Notes: generated by a model not told the origin, from the letters alone. A DNA stretch of 6,574 nucleotides from Anaerotignum sp. (GCA_020024395.1 JAHHTV010000088.1:1-6574); one strand, 5' to 3'; positions 1 to 6,174 are shown, numbered from the stretch's first letter. Program-made: numbers and translations.

Positions 1-1
1 C

Positions 2-751
2 TCTAAAGGGTATCAGATGCGTCCGACATTTTCTGTTGAAAAAATTGGAAAATTGATTGCATTTGTGAAAAGTATCAAACCAGATGTGATTTGTATGGTG
101 GATAACTGCTATGGTGAATTTGTAGAATTGCAGGAGCCGTCTGACGTGGGGGCAGATATGATTGTGGGGTCTTTGATTAAAAATCCAGGTGGCGGCTTAG
201 CACCTGTGGGCGGATATATTTGTGGTACAAAGGCATGCATTGACCGTTGTGCATATCGTTTGAGTGCCCCAGGGCTTGGGCAGGAAGTCGGAGCAAGCTT
301 GGATGTGATGCGTGCATTGTATCAAGGGTTTTTCCTAGCACCGACTGTGGCAGCAGGTGCTTTGAAAGGGGCTGTTTTTGCAGCAAATGTGTATGAAAAA
401 TTGGGATTTACTGTCATTCCGAATGGTACAGAAACCAGACATGATATTATACAAGCCGTACAGCTTGGAACACCAGAAAGATTGATTGCTTTTTGTGAGG
501 GGATACAAGCGGCAGCACCTGTGGACAGCTATGTAAAACCTGAGCCTTATGCAATGCCTGGCTATACTTGTGATGTGATTATGGCAGCAGGTGCATTTAT
601 ACAAGGGTCTTCTATTGAATTGAGTGCTGATGGCCCATTGCGTGAACCATATTCTGTATATTTTCAAGGCGGTTTGACATGGTATCATGCAAAAACGGGT
701 ATTTTGATGTCATTGCAAAGAATGTATGAACAAAAATTGATTGATTTGTAA
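2..751 (+). CDS. Methionine gamma-lyase / aluminum resistance family PLP enzyme, 3' part (5' end outside window)
   Basis: This is the C-terminal ~249 residues of a fold-type I PLP-dependent enzyme of the family annotated as methionine gamma-lyase family or aluminum resistance protein (B. subtilis YnbB-like). The sequence shows a DNCYGEF motif, whose Asp (codon 101-103) is expected to contact the PLP pyridine nitrogen, then SLIKNPGGG, whose Lys (codon 179-181) is the expected Schiff-base lysine. Further family-typical stretches are GGYICG and SAPGLGQEVGAS. The ATG at 17 is not the true start: the frame is open to the window edge and the preceding residues (SKGYQ) match the family's usual RS(K/R)GY-W/M-RPS context. 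Full members are roughly 400-430 residues, so the first ~40% is missing. The family is expected to be cytosolic and to act on sulfur amino acids, but the true substrate is poorly established. A strong terminator follows, separating it from the downstream operon. Confidence 0.9.
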   Translation, partial: SKGYQMRPTFSVEKIGKLIAFVKSIKPDVICMVDNCYGEFVELQEPSDVGADMIVGSLIKNPGGGLAPVGGYICGTKACIDRCAYRLSAPGLGQEVGASLDVMRALYQGFFLAPTVAAGALKGAVFAANVYEKLGFTVIPNGTETRHDIIQAVQLGTPERLIAFCEGIQAAAPVDSYVKPEPYAMPGYTCDVIMAAGAFIQGSSIELSADGPLREPYSVYFQGGLTWYHAKTGILMSLQRMYEQKLIDL

Positions 752-758
752 TCATGAT

Positions 759-792
759 AAAAACACAGGTATGTATGGTATCTGTGTTTTTT
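759..792 (+). terminator. Intrinsic terminator after the PLP enzyme gene
   Basis: The left arm AAAAACACAG (759-768) pairs perfectly with CTGTGTTTTT (782-791). A G-T wobble and two A-T pairs (769-771 with 779-781) can extend the stem towards a 7-base loop. The run of T at 787-792 supplies the U tract. It starts only 7 bases after the stop codon at 749-751, so it ends the upstream transcription unit. Confidence 0.85.
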
Positions 793-808
793 CAAAATGG
801 ATATGGCA

Positions 809-838
809 TTGTGATTTTTCGGGCTTTTGTGGTATAAT
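809..838 (+). promoter_or_regulatory. Sigma-A-type promoter with extended -10, driving the lysR-kptA-mutS2 run
   Basis: The -10 is a perfect TATAAT (833-838) preceded by the TGN extension (TG at 830-831). The -35 candidate TTGTGA (809-814) matches TTGACA at four of six positions, with an 18-base spacer. Transcription should start near 844-846, about 50 bases before the lysR start codon. No comparable promoter was noticed inside the following five genes, whose gaps are too short to hold one. Confidence 0.75.
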
Positions 839-840
839 GA

Positions 841-859
841 TTGCAAAATAAAAATGCAA
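841..859 (+). promoter_or_regulatory. Candidate operator: TTGCA-N9-TGCAA dyad at the transcription start
   Basis: The perfect 5-base inverted repeat TTGCA (841-845) and TGCAA (855-859) is centred just downstream of the -10, at about +1 to +15. A site here would block transcription if bound. LysR-type regulators commonly repress their own gene through dyads near the promoter, so the adjacent regulator is the natural candidate. This is inference from position and symmetry only; a 5-base dyad in AT-rich DNA can arise by chance. Confidence 0.35.
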
Positions 860-881
860 CTGATAAACGAAAGAAATGAAT

Positions 882-887
882 AGGAGG
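882..887 (+). promoter_or_regulatory. Ribosome binding site AGGAGG that sets the lysR start
   Basis: AGGAGG lies 6 bases upstream of ATG 894. An in-frame ATG at 876 sits before this site and would place it inside the coding sequence, so 894 is the chosen start. Confidence 0.9.
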
Positions 888-893
888 CAAGAT

Positions 894-1796
894 ATGCTGG
901 ATTATCGGATTTATACATTTTTGACATTATGCGAAAAAATGAATTATACCAAAACAGCAGAGGTGCTACATATTACACAACCTGCTGTGACACAGCATAT
1001 TCGATGGCTGGAAGACCAATATCATTGTCGATTGTTTTCGTATCAAGGCAAAGTGTTGCGTTTGACAGAAAAAGGAACAATGCTACAAAATTTTGCACAA
1101 CAAATGGTTTCAAATGAAATTGGCGTGCGTGCGGCGATGGAACAACAAGAAAAGGCAGAAATTCATTTGCGTATAGGTGCAACAAAAACAATCGGAGATT
1201 ATATATTGCCTGCGTTGTTGACTGATTTTTTGAAACAAAACAAAAAATATCGTTTGCATTTGGCTGTGGATAATACAGAGCATTTGTTGCAAGAACTGGA
1301 ACATGGGGCTTTGGATTTGGTGATGCTGGAGGGCTTTTTTGATAAAAGCTGTTATGAATATACATTATATAAAAAAGAACGTTTTGTAGGTGTTTGTGGC
1401 AAAGACAGTCAGTGGAAAAATAAAAAAGTCACTCTTTGGGATATACGAAACGAACCGTTGATATTGCGTGAAAAGGGTTCTGGTACGAGAGATATTTTTG
1501 AAGAATTGCTCAAAGAACAAAATATTACAATCCATAGTTTTGAGACCATACAGGAAATTAGTAATTTTCGGACAATTAAAAAAATGGTTGCAAAAAATTT
1601 GGGGATTACATTTTTGTATGAGCCTGTGGTGCAAGAGGAATTGGAAAATGGCGATTTATGTTTATTGGAATTGGAAGATTTGAATATATACAGAGAATTG
1701 AATTATGTGTATATGCAAAATGGGTTGTTTCAAAATGTGTATGAACCGTTTTTGGAATTTGCAGAAAAATGGGAACAGCAACACAAAAAGGGGTGA
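894..1796 (+). CDS. LysR-type transcriptional regulator
   Basis: The 300-residue product has the usual length and layout of a LysR-type DNA-binding regulator. The N-terminal winged helix-turn-helix is at about residues 1-60 (recognition region AEVLHITQPAVTQHIRWLE, residues 22-40, followed by LFSY and LTEKG). A linker helix follows to about 85. The effector-binding domain runs from about 91 to 295 and includes LREKGSGTRDIFE (191-203), a stretch typical of the CysL/CysB-like branch, and GITFLYE (237-243). No membrane segment or signal peptide is visible. The start at ATG 894 is set by AGGAGG at 882-887, rather than ATG 876. It is the first gene of a tight + strand run; the next gene begins 6 bases after its stop. 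LysR regulators usually sit divergent from their targets, so leading an operon with kptA and mutS2 is less common. The effector cannot be told from sequence. Confidence 0.93.
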   Translation: MLDYRIYTFLTLCEKMNYTKTAEVLHITQPAVTQHIRWLEDQYHCRLFSYQGKVLRLTEKGTMLQNFAQQMVSNEIGVRAAMEQQEKAEIHLRIGATKTIGDYILPALLTDFLKQNKKYRLHLAVDNTEHLLQELEHGALDLVMLEGFFDKSCYEYTLYKKERFVGVCGKDSQWKNKKVTLWDIRNEPLILREKGSGTRDIFEELLKEQNITIHSFETIQEISNFRTIKKMVAKNLGITFLYEPVVQEELENGDLCLLELEDLNIYRELNYVYMQNGLFQNVYEPFLEFAEKWEQQHKKG

Positions 1797-1802
1797 AAGA
1801 AT

Positions 1803-2171
1803 ATGGCATATACAATGGAAAGCGATTTATTGAACCAATGGGAAATATGGGAAGATGTATCATGGGATATGATAATAGATGGGTTATTGACATTGGCAAG
1901 CTATGAACAGTATACGCCATATGAGGGATATGGATTTGTGATTGTGAAAACAGACAGCCCAAAAGAAAATTGCGTGATGATGCAAACTGCAAAAAATTAT
2001 GGTGCAAAGGAAATTACACTGGAAGTGCGATATGAATATGAAAATGATTTTCGACAATATGCATGGAATACGATAAATTTTGATGCAGTTTTGCAATATT
2101 TTTATGACTTTTTTAGAGGAAAATCGCTGGATGTATCCCAATTTGAGGATATTACAAAGCATTTGCGATAA
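1803..2171 (+). CDS. Hypothetical acidic 122-residue protein
   Basis: I do not recognise this family. The product is soluble-looking and clearly acidic (about twice as many Asp/Glu as Lys/Arg). It is rich in aromatic residues, with an N-terminal Trp-containing segment (QWEIWEDVSWDMIIDGLL, residues 12-29), a Tyr-rich middle (YEQYTPYEGYGF) and a C-terminal FDAVLQYFYDFFRGKSLD stretch. There are no membrane segments, no signal peptide and no obvious catalytic motif; the pattern suggests a small mixed alpha/beta domain. It is supported as a real gene by its position 6 bases after lysR and 12 bases before kptA, by an AAGGGGTGA-like ribosome binding site that overlaps the lysR stop, and by codon use like its neighbours, including TTG for leucine. 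The size and acidity could suit a partner or inhibitor protein, but that is speculation. Confidence 0.8.
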   Translation: MAYTMESDLLNQWEIWEDVSWDMIIDGLLTLASYEQYTPYEGYGFVIVKTDSPKENCVMMQTAKNYGAKEITLEVRYEYENDFRQYAWNTINFDAVLQYFYDFFRGKSLDVSQFEDITKHLR

Positions 2172-2183
2172 AGGATAGGTGAT

Positions 2184-2741
2184 ATGATGAGCCAAAGAGA
2201 AAAATCGGTTTCGCAAAAACAAATAAGCAAATTTTTGAGCTTGGTTTTGCGACATGAACCACAAGCCGCAGGCATTACATTGGACGAGCATGGTTGGGCA
2301 AATATTGCTGATTTGATTGCAGGTGTTTCAAAAAAAATGCCCATTGACCGTAATATATTAGAGCAGATTGTGGCAGAGGATAACAAACAAAGATATGCCT
2401 TTGATGAGACAAAAACAAAAATTAGAGCAAATCAAGGGCATTCGGTACAGGTGGATGTGGAGTTGCAAGAATATATACCACCCAATCCATTGTATCATGG
2501 TACGGCAGTCAGATTTGCACAAGCGATAGAAAAACAAGGGCTTTTGCCACAAAGCCGTTTGTATGTTCATTTGTCAAAAGATAGCGAAACTGCAAAAGAA
2601 GTGGGTGCAAGGCATGGAAAACCTTGTATATACGAAATTGATACAAAACGTATGGTGGCAGATGGCTATGTGTTTTATTTGTCGGCAAATGGTGTTTGGC
2701 TGACAAAATGTGTGCCACCACAGTATTTTATAAATAAATGA
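2184..2741 (+). CDS. kptA: RNA 2'-phosphotransferase (Tpt1/KptA family)
   Basis: This family transfers an internal RNA 2'-phosphate to NAD+, giving clean 2'-OH RNA, ADP-ribose 1''-2'' cyclic phosphate and nicotinamide. At 185 residues it has the usual bacterial length. The N-terminal winged-helix-like lobe carries SKFLSLVLRHEP (residues 15-26) with the conserved catalytic Arg23-His24, then GWANIADLI and the IRANQGHS motif (79-86) with the third conserved residue, Arg80. The C-terminal ADP-ribosyltransferase-like lobe has LYHGT (102-106), RLYVHLS (124-130), VGARHG (139-144) and ANGVWLT. The fourth essential arginine lies in one of the latter motifs. No key residue appears to be missing. The first ATG (2184) has AAGGA 8 bases upstream; ATG 2187 is a possible alternative. 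It starts 12 bases after the hypothetical gene and ends 9 bases before mutS2. Most bacteria lack the tRNA splicing pathway that makes 2'-phosphates, so its natural substrate is uncertain. Confidence 0.95.
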   Translation: MMSQREKSVSQKQISKFLSLVLRHEPQAAGITLDEHGWANIADLIAGVSKKMPIDRNILEQIVAEDNKQRYAFDETKTKIRANQGHSVQVDVELQEYIPPNPLYHGTAVRFAQAIEKQGLLPQSRLYVHLSKDSETAKEVGARHGKPCIYEIDTKRMVADGYVFYLSANGVWLTKCVPPQYFINK

Positions 2742-2750
2742 GGGAACAAC

Positions 2751-5120
2751 ATGAACGAAAAAGCATTACGTACATTAGAATATGATAAAATGATAGAAAA
2801 ATTGGCAGGATTTGCTGTTTCGCCAATGGCAAAAGAATTGGCAAGAAAATTGCGTCCGAGTGTGGCAATGTCTGAAATTATATTGCGACAAAAAGAAACA
2901 ACGGAAGCAACTGCCATGATACTGCGAAAAGGCAATCCGTCTTTTGGCGGTTTTCGGGATATTCGTCCACAGCTGAAACGGGCAGCAATGGGCGGCACAT
3001 TATCCATACCAGAATTGATGCATGTGGGAGAATTTTTGTATGTGTGTCGCAAAGCAAAAAATTATGCGAAAAATGAAAATAAAGCAGAAGTGTATGAAAG
3101 ATTGGACGAATATTTTGATTTGTTGACACTACTGCCACAAGTGGAAAATGAAATTACACGTTGTATTATATCAGAAACAGAAGTGGCAGACGATGCAAGT
3201 GCAGGATTGAGAAGTATCCGAAAAGAAATTAAAATATCAAATGAAAAAGTCAAAGACCATTTGAATGGCGTGATTGCGTCTTCTGCATATCGCAATATGT
3301 TACAGGATTTTGTGATTACCATTCGAAATGATAGATATTGTGTGCCTGTCAAAAGCGAATATCGAAATTCTTTCCCTGGTATGATACATGACCAGTCAAA
3401 TACGGGCTCGACACTGTTTATGGAACCATTGAGCGTGGTACAGCTGAATAACAAAATTAAAGAATTGCAGGCAAAAGAAAAAGAGGAAATTGAAAAAATA
3501 TTGATTGCTTTGTCAGAGCTTGTGATTGAAAATGAACCGCAGATTGGGGCAAATTTGGAATTGTTGACACAGCTGGATTTTATATTTGCAAAAGCACAGC
3601 TTTCTTTGTCGATGGATGGTACACAGCCGTTGTTTAATACAAAAGGGTATATCCATATTATGAAAGGCAGACATCCGCTTTTGGAGAAAAAAACAGTTGT
3701 GCCAACGGATATTTATTTGGGAAAGGATTTTCATACACTGTTGATTACAGGGCCAAATACAGGCGGTAAAACGGTTGCATTGAAAACGTTGGGCTTATTT
3801 GCGTTGATGGGGCAGGCTGGATTGCATATCCCCGCAAATGAACATTCACAGCTTGCCGTATTTGATAATGTGTTTGCAGATATTGGGGATGAGCAAAGCA
3901 TTGAACAAAGCCTGAGTACATTTTCTGCACATATGACAAATATTGTGCAAATATTGGAAAATGTGACAGACCGTTCATTGGTATTGTTTGATGAATTGGG
4001 GGCAGGGACAGACCCAACAGAAGGTGCAGCACTGGCAACTGCGATTATACAACATTTGCATGAAAGAAATATACGCACAGCGGTTACCACACATTATAGT
4101 GAATTGAAGGTGTATGCATTGTCGACAGAAGGGGTTGAAAATGCTTGCTGTGAATTTGATGTGCAAACATTGCGTCCAACATATCGTTTGTTGATTGGTA
4201 TTCCTGGCAAAAGTAATGCGTTTGCAATATCTAAGCGGTTGGGACTGCCAGAGTTTATTATAGAGGGTGCAAAAGAGTTTATTTCTCATGATGAGGCAAG
4301 ATTTGAAGATATTATCACAGATTTGGAAATTAGCAAAAAAAGTGTTGCGTTTGAACAAGAACGTGCAGAGCAGTATCGCAAAGAAGCCGAAAGCCTGAAA
4401 CAAGAAGTCGAAAATCAAAAAGAAAAAACAAGACAGCAAAAAGAAAAAATATTGCAAAAAGCAAGAGAACAGGCAAAACAAATTTATGCACAGGCAAAAG
4501 AAGAAGCAGATAACATCATAAAAGAAATGAACCGTGAGGCAAAACAGAAAAATCAACAAAAAGCACTGGACAGCCGTACAAAATTGAAAGAAAAATTGTC
4601 ATCGGTGCAAGAGGATTTCTTGAAATCCAAAAAAGTGAAGCCAACACACAAACCGCCTGAAAAATTGCAGGCAGGTGACAGAGTGTATGTGATTTCATTT
4701 GACCAAAATGGTGTGGCATTGTCTGCACCTGATAAAAACAAAGAAGTGATGGTGCAAATGGGTATGCTGAAGGCAAAAATTCCTTTGTCAGAATTGATGC
4801 TGGATGAAACACCACAGCCAAAAGAACCAAAACAAAGACAACAAAATGTGCGTGCAAAAGTGAGCAAAAGTCAGTTTATTTCTGCTGAAATTGATTGTCG
4901 TGGGCAGTTGGTAGATGAGGCGTTGATGAATATTGACAAATATATTGATGATGCGTATTTGTCAGGATTAAAACAAATTGTCATCATACATGGCAAAGGT
5001 ACAGGGGCATTGCGTGCAGGTGTGCAAAATTATTTGCGTACCAATGCACACGTCAAAAGTTATAGACCTGGGACATTCGGAGAAGGGGAAGCAGGCGTTA
5101 CCGTTGTGGAATTGAAATAA
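2751..5120 (+). CDS. mutS2: MutS2: ATPase/Smr endonuclease acting on branched DNA and collided ribosomes
   Basis: At 789 residues it is full length for MutS2, the MutS paralogue that lacks mismatch-recognition domains. Domain order is: N-terminal core (about 1-165), clamp/lever helices (about 170-310), ABC-type ATPase (about 320-510), long Lys/Glu/Gln coiled coil (about 515-622), KOW/SH3-like segment (about 640-685) and Smr domain (about 712-789). Visible motifs are Walker A GPNTGGKT (334-341), signature SLSTFSAH (387-394), Walker B LVLFDE with Asp414-Glu415, and the Smr motifs DCRG (715-718) and HGKGTGALR (747-755). The DCRG replaces the more usual DLRG but keeps the Asp and Arg. In the family, MutS2 limits homologous recombination, and in B. 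subtilis it is reported to split collided ribosomes for quality control. Translation probably starts at ATG 2751: the ribosome binding site GAGGG (2740-2744) overlaps the kptA stop, which suggests translational coupling. It is followed 16 bases later by a response regulator gene. Confidence 0.97.
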   Translation: MNEKALRTLEYDKMIEKLAGFAVSPMAKELARKLRPSVAMSEIILRQKETTEATAMILRKGNPSFGGFRDIRPQLKRAAMGGTLSIPELMHVGEFLYVCRKAKNYAKNENKAEVYERLDEYFDLLTLLPQVENEITRCIISETEVADDASAGLRSIRKEIKISNEKVKDHLNGVIASSAYRNMLQDFVITIRNDRYCVPVKSEYRNSFPGMIHDQSNTGSTLFMEPLSVVQLNNKIKELQAKEKEEIEKILIALSELVIENEPQIGANLELLTQLDFIFAKAQLSLSMDGTQPLFNTKGYIHIMKGRHPLLEKKTVVPTDIYLGKDFHTLLITGPNTGGKTVALKTLGLFALMGQAGLHIPANEHSQLAVFDNVFADIGDEQSIEQSLSTFSAHMTNIVQILENVTDRSLVLFDELGAGTDPTEGAALATAIIQHLHERNIRTAVTTHYSELKVYALSTEGVENACCEFDVQTLRPTYRLLIGIPGKSNAFAISKRLGLPEFIIEGAKEFISHDEARFEDIITDLEISKKSVAFEQERAEQYRKEAESLKQEVENQKEKTRQQKEKILQKAREQAKQIYAQAKEEADNIIKEMNREAKQKNQQKALDSRTKLKEKLSSVQEDFLKSKKVKPTHKPPEKLQAGDRVYVISFDQNGVALSAPDKNKEVMVQMGMLKAKIPLSELMLDETPQPKEPKQRQQNVRAKVSKSQFISAEIDCRGQLVDEALMNIDKYIDDAYLSGLKQIVIIHGKGTGALRAGVQNYLRTNAHVKSYRPGTFGEGEAGVTVVELK

Positions 5121-5136
5121 AAAGGGGGATTTACCC

Positions 5137-5826
5137 ATGCATGAAAAACAAAGAATATTGGTGGTAGATGATGACCAACACATCGCCGAATTGATTTCTC
5201 TTTATTTGATGAAAGATGGTTATGACACAAAAGAAGTATATGACGGAAAAGAAGCATTGCATGAAATACAAACGTATCAACCAGATTTGATATTGCTGGA
5301 TTTGATGCTACCTGGTATGGACGGATATCAAGTATGTGCGGAAGTACGAAAAATCAACAAAGTTCCCATCATTATACTGACTGCAAAGGGCGAAACATTT
5401 GACAAGGTTTTGGGTTTGGAGTTGGGGGCAGATGATTATATTGTCAAACCATTTGACCCAAAAGAATTGGTGGCAAGAGTGAAGGCAGTATTACGCCGAT
5501 ATGAAAGCGGTGTACAAAGTGATGATGAAAAAATATTGCATTTTCCAAATTTGGAAATCAATGTTTCCAATTATACAGTCACATATCATGGAAAAACACT
5601 GGATTTCCCACCAAAGGAATTTGAATTGCTATATTATCTTGCAGAACATCCCAATCGTGTGTTTACCAGAGAACAGCTTTTAGACCACATTTGGGGATAT
5701 GAATATGTGGGCGATACCAGAACGGTAGATGTACATGTCAAACGTATTCGTGAAAAAATGAACCAACAAGATGATTGGGGAATTTTGACGGTTTGGAGCG
5801 TTGGATATAAATTTGGACAAAAATAA
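5137..5826 (+). CDS. OmpR/PhoB-family two-component response regulator
   Basis: The 229-residue product has the standard OmpR-type architecture. The receiver domain (about 5-118) carries the acidic pocket Asp12-Asp13, the phospho-acceptor Asp55 in LLDLMLPGMDG, the switch Thr82 in ILTAKGE and Lys104 in YIVKPFDP; all conserved residues are intact. The winged-helix DNA-binding domain occupies about 133-227, with the recognition region around TREQLLDHIWGYEYVGDTRTVDVHVKRIREK and the wing VWSVGYKF. It should be cytosolic and activated by a partner kinase. The start at ATG 5137 follows AAAGGGGGA with 8 bases of spacing. It is the last gene of the + strand run, 16 bases after mutS2. The probable partner kinase begins at 6235 but is separated by a minus-strand gene. 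The regulon cannot be deduced, so no gene symbol is given. Confidence 0.95.
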   Translation: MHEKQRILVVDDDQHIAELISLYLMKDGYDTKEVYDGKEALHEIQTYQPDLILLDLMLPGMDGYQVCAEVRKINKVPIIILTAKGETFDKVLGLELGADDYIVKPFDPKELVARVKAVLRRYESGVQSDDEKILHFPNLEINVSNYTVTYHGKTLDFPPKEFELLYYLAEHPNRVFTREQLLDHIWGYEYVGDTRTVDVHVKRIREKMNQQDDWGILTVWSVGYKFGQK

Positions 5827-5828
5827 AT

Positions 5829-5855
5829 ATACGGCGGGGGGTTTCCTCGCCGTAT
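5829..5855. terminator. Hairpin between convergent genes; better terminator for the minus strand
   Basis: ATACGGCG (5829-5836) pairs perfectly with CGCCGTAT (5848-5855). One G-T wobble and two G-C pairs (5837-5839 with 5845-5847) extend the stem to 11 pairs with a 5-base loop. On the minus strand the stem is followed by ATTTATTTTTG (5828 down to 5818), a proper U-rich tail that overlaps the stop codon of the response regulator gene. On the + strand the stem is followed by CTGTAATTTATG, a poor U tract. It should therefore stop the small minus-strand gene well and the + strand operon only partly. Confidence 0.8.
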
Positions 5856-5862
5856 CTGTAAT

Positions 5863-6129
5863 TTATGACGGATTTTGATTGCTTGTATCGGTTTTGTTGC
5901 CGTTTGTTTGTTCTGCCTGTTTCTCTTGTTGTGCCATTTGACGCATACGCATTTTGCGGATATTGGTAATGCGCATCAGACAACAAAATACATACAAAAA
6001 TAACAGCAGATAATGGAAACTATTCATATTTGACCATGGAATGATAATCAGTAGAAAAATTGCCAGAGCGAATAGCAGAAAATCTGTCAAATTACGTTTT
6101 TTCTTTGGGTGATTTTGTTGTTGTGACAT
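5863..6129 (-). CDS. Small two-helix membrane protein, 88 residues
   Basis: I do not recognise a named family. The product begins MSQQQNHPKKKRNL, a polar basic N-terminus. Two hydrophobic segments follow at about residues 17-32 (FLLFALAIFLLIIIPW) and 38-53 (FHYLLLFLYVFCCLMR), joined by a very short WSNMNS turn. Then comes a strongly basic stretch (NIRKMRMR, 56-63) and a Gln/Asn/Thr-rich polar tail to residue 88. This suggests a hairpin membrane protein with both ends in the cytoplasm. The frame is open upstream to an ATG at 6264, but that extension crosses the gene's own promoter (6175-6203) and encodes a Phe-rich non-coding-like stretch, so ATG 6129 is preferred. It is convergent to the response regulator and divergent from the presumed kinase gene. 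A link to that two-component system is plausible from position but unproven. Confidence 0.75.
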   Translation of the reverse strand: MSQQQNHPKKKRNLTDFLLFALAIFLLIIIPWSNMNSFHYLLLFLYVFCCLMRITNIRKMRMRQMAQQEKQAEQTNGNKTDTSNQNPS

Positions 6130-6138
6130 AATACCATT

Positions 6139-6162
6139 ACAGGGATTGCCCTGTGCTCCTTT
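6139..6162 (-). promoter_or_regulatory. Ribosome binding site followed by a hairpin, ahead of the small membrane-protein start
   Basis: On the minus strand AAAGGAG (6162 to 6156) is a strong ribosome binding site but lies 26 bases from the ATG at 6129. Between them is a perfect 6-pair hairpin, ACAGGG-CAAT-CCCTGT (6154 to 6139). If it folds, the unpaired distance from binding site to start is only 10 bases. No ATG, GTG or TTG lies at normal distance, and no good site lies close to 6129. On the + strand the same hairpin precedes a T-rich run (6160-6174), but with GCTCC in between it is a weak terminator candidate. Confidence 0.55.
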
Positions 6163-6174
6163 CTCTTTTTTTTT

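Noticed and set aside
876..893. Upstream ATG at 876 as the start of the LysR regulator
   Set aside because: The AGGAGG ribosome binding site at 882-887 lies downstream of it and is ideally placed for ATG 894, and LysR proteins typically begin just before the helix-turn-helix, as MLDYRI does here.
2330..2337. Run of eight A in kptA as a phase-variation or frameshift site
   Set aside because: The frame is intact across it (Ser-Lys-Lys-Met), runs of this length are common in this AT-rich DNA, and no alternative product is suggested.
4334..4345. A-rich stretch in mutS2 as a programmed -1 frameshift site
   Set aside because: The codon phase reads AAA AAA AGT rather than the A_AAA_AAG slippery arrangement, no stimulatory structure is evident, and full-length MutS2 with its Smr domain is read in the zero frame.
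3975..4559. Minus-strand open frame of 194 codons inside mutS2
   Set aside because: It is the mirror of the Lys/Glu-rich coiled coil of MutS2, giving a Phe/Cys-rich product with no ribosome binding site or recognisable domain. Other minus-strand frames in the operon are shadows of the same kind.
6139..6174. Plus-strand intrinsic terminator before the presumed kinase
   Set aside because: The hairpin has only 6 pairs and five bases (GCTCC) separate it from the T-rich run, so it is a poor terminator. The same bases are better explained as the leader of the minus-strand gene, though weak + strand termination cannot be excluded.
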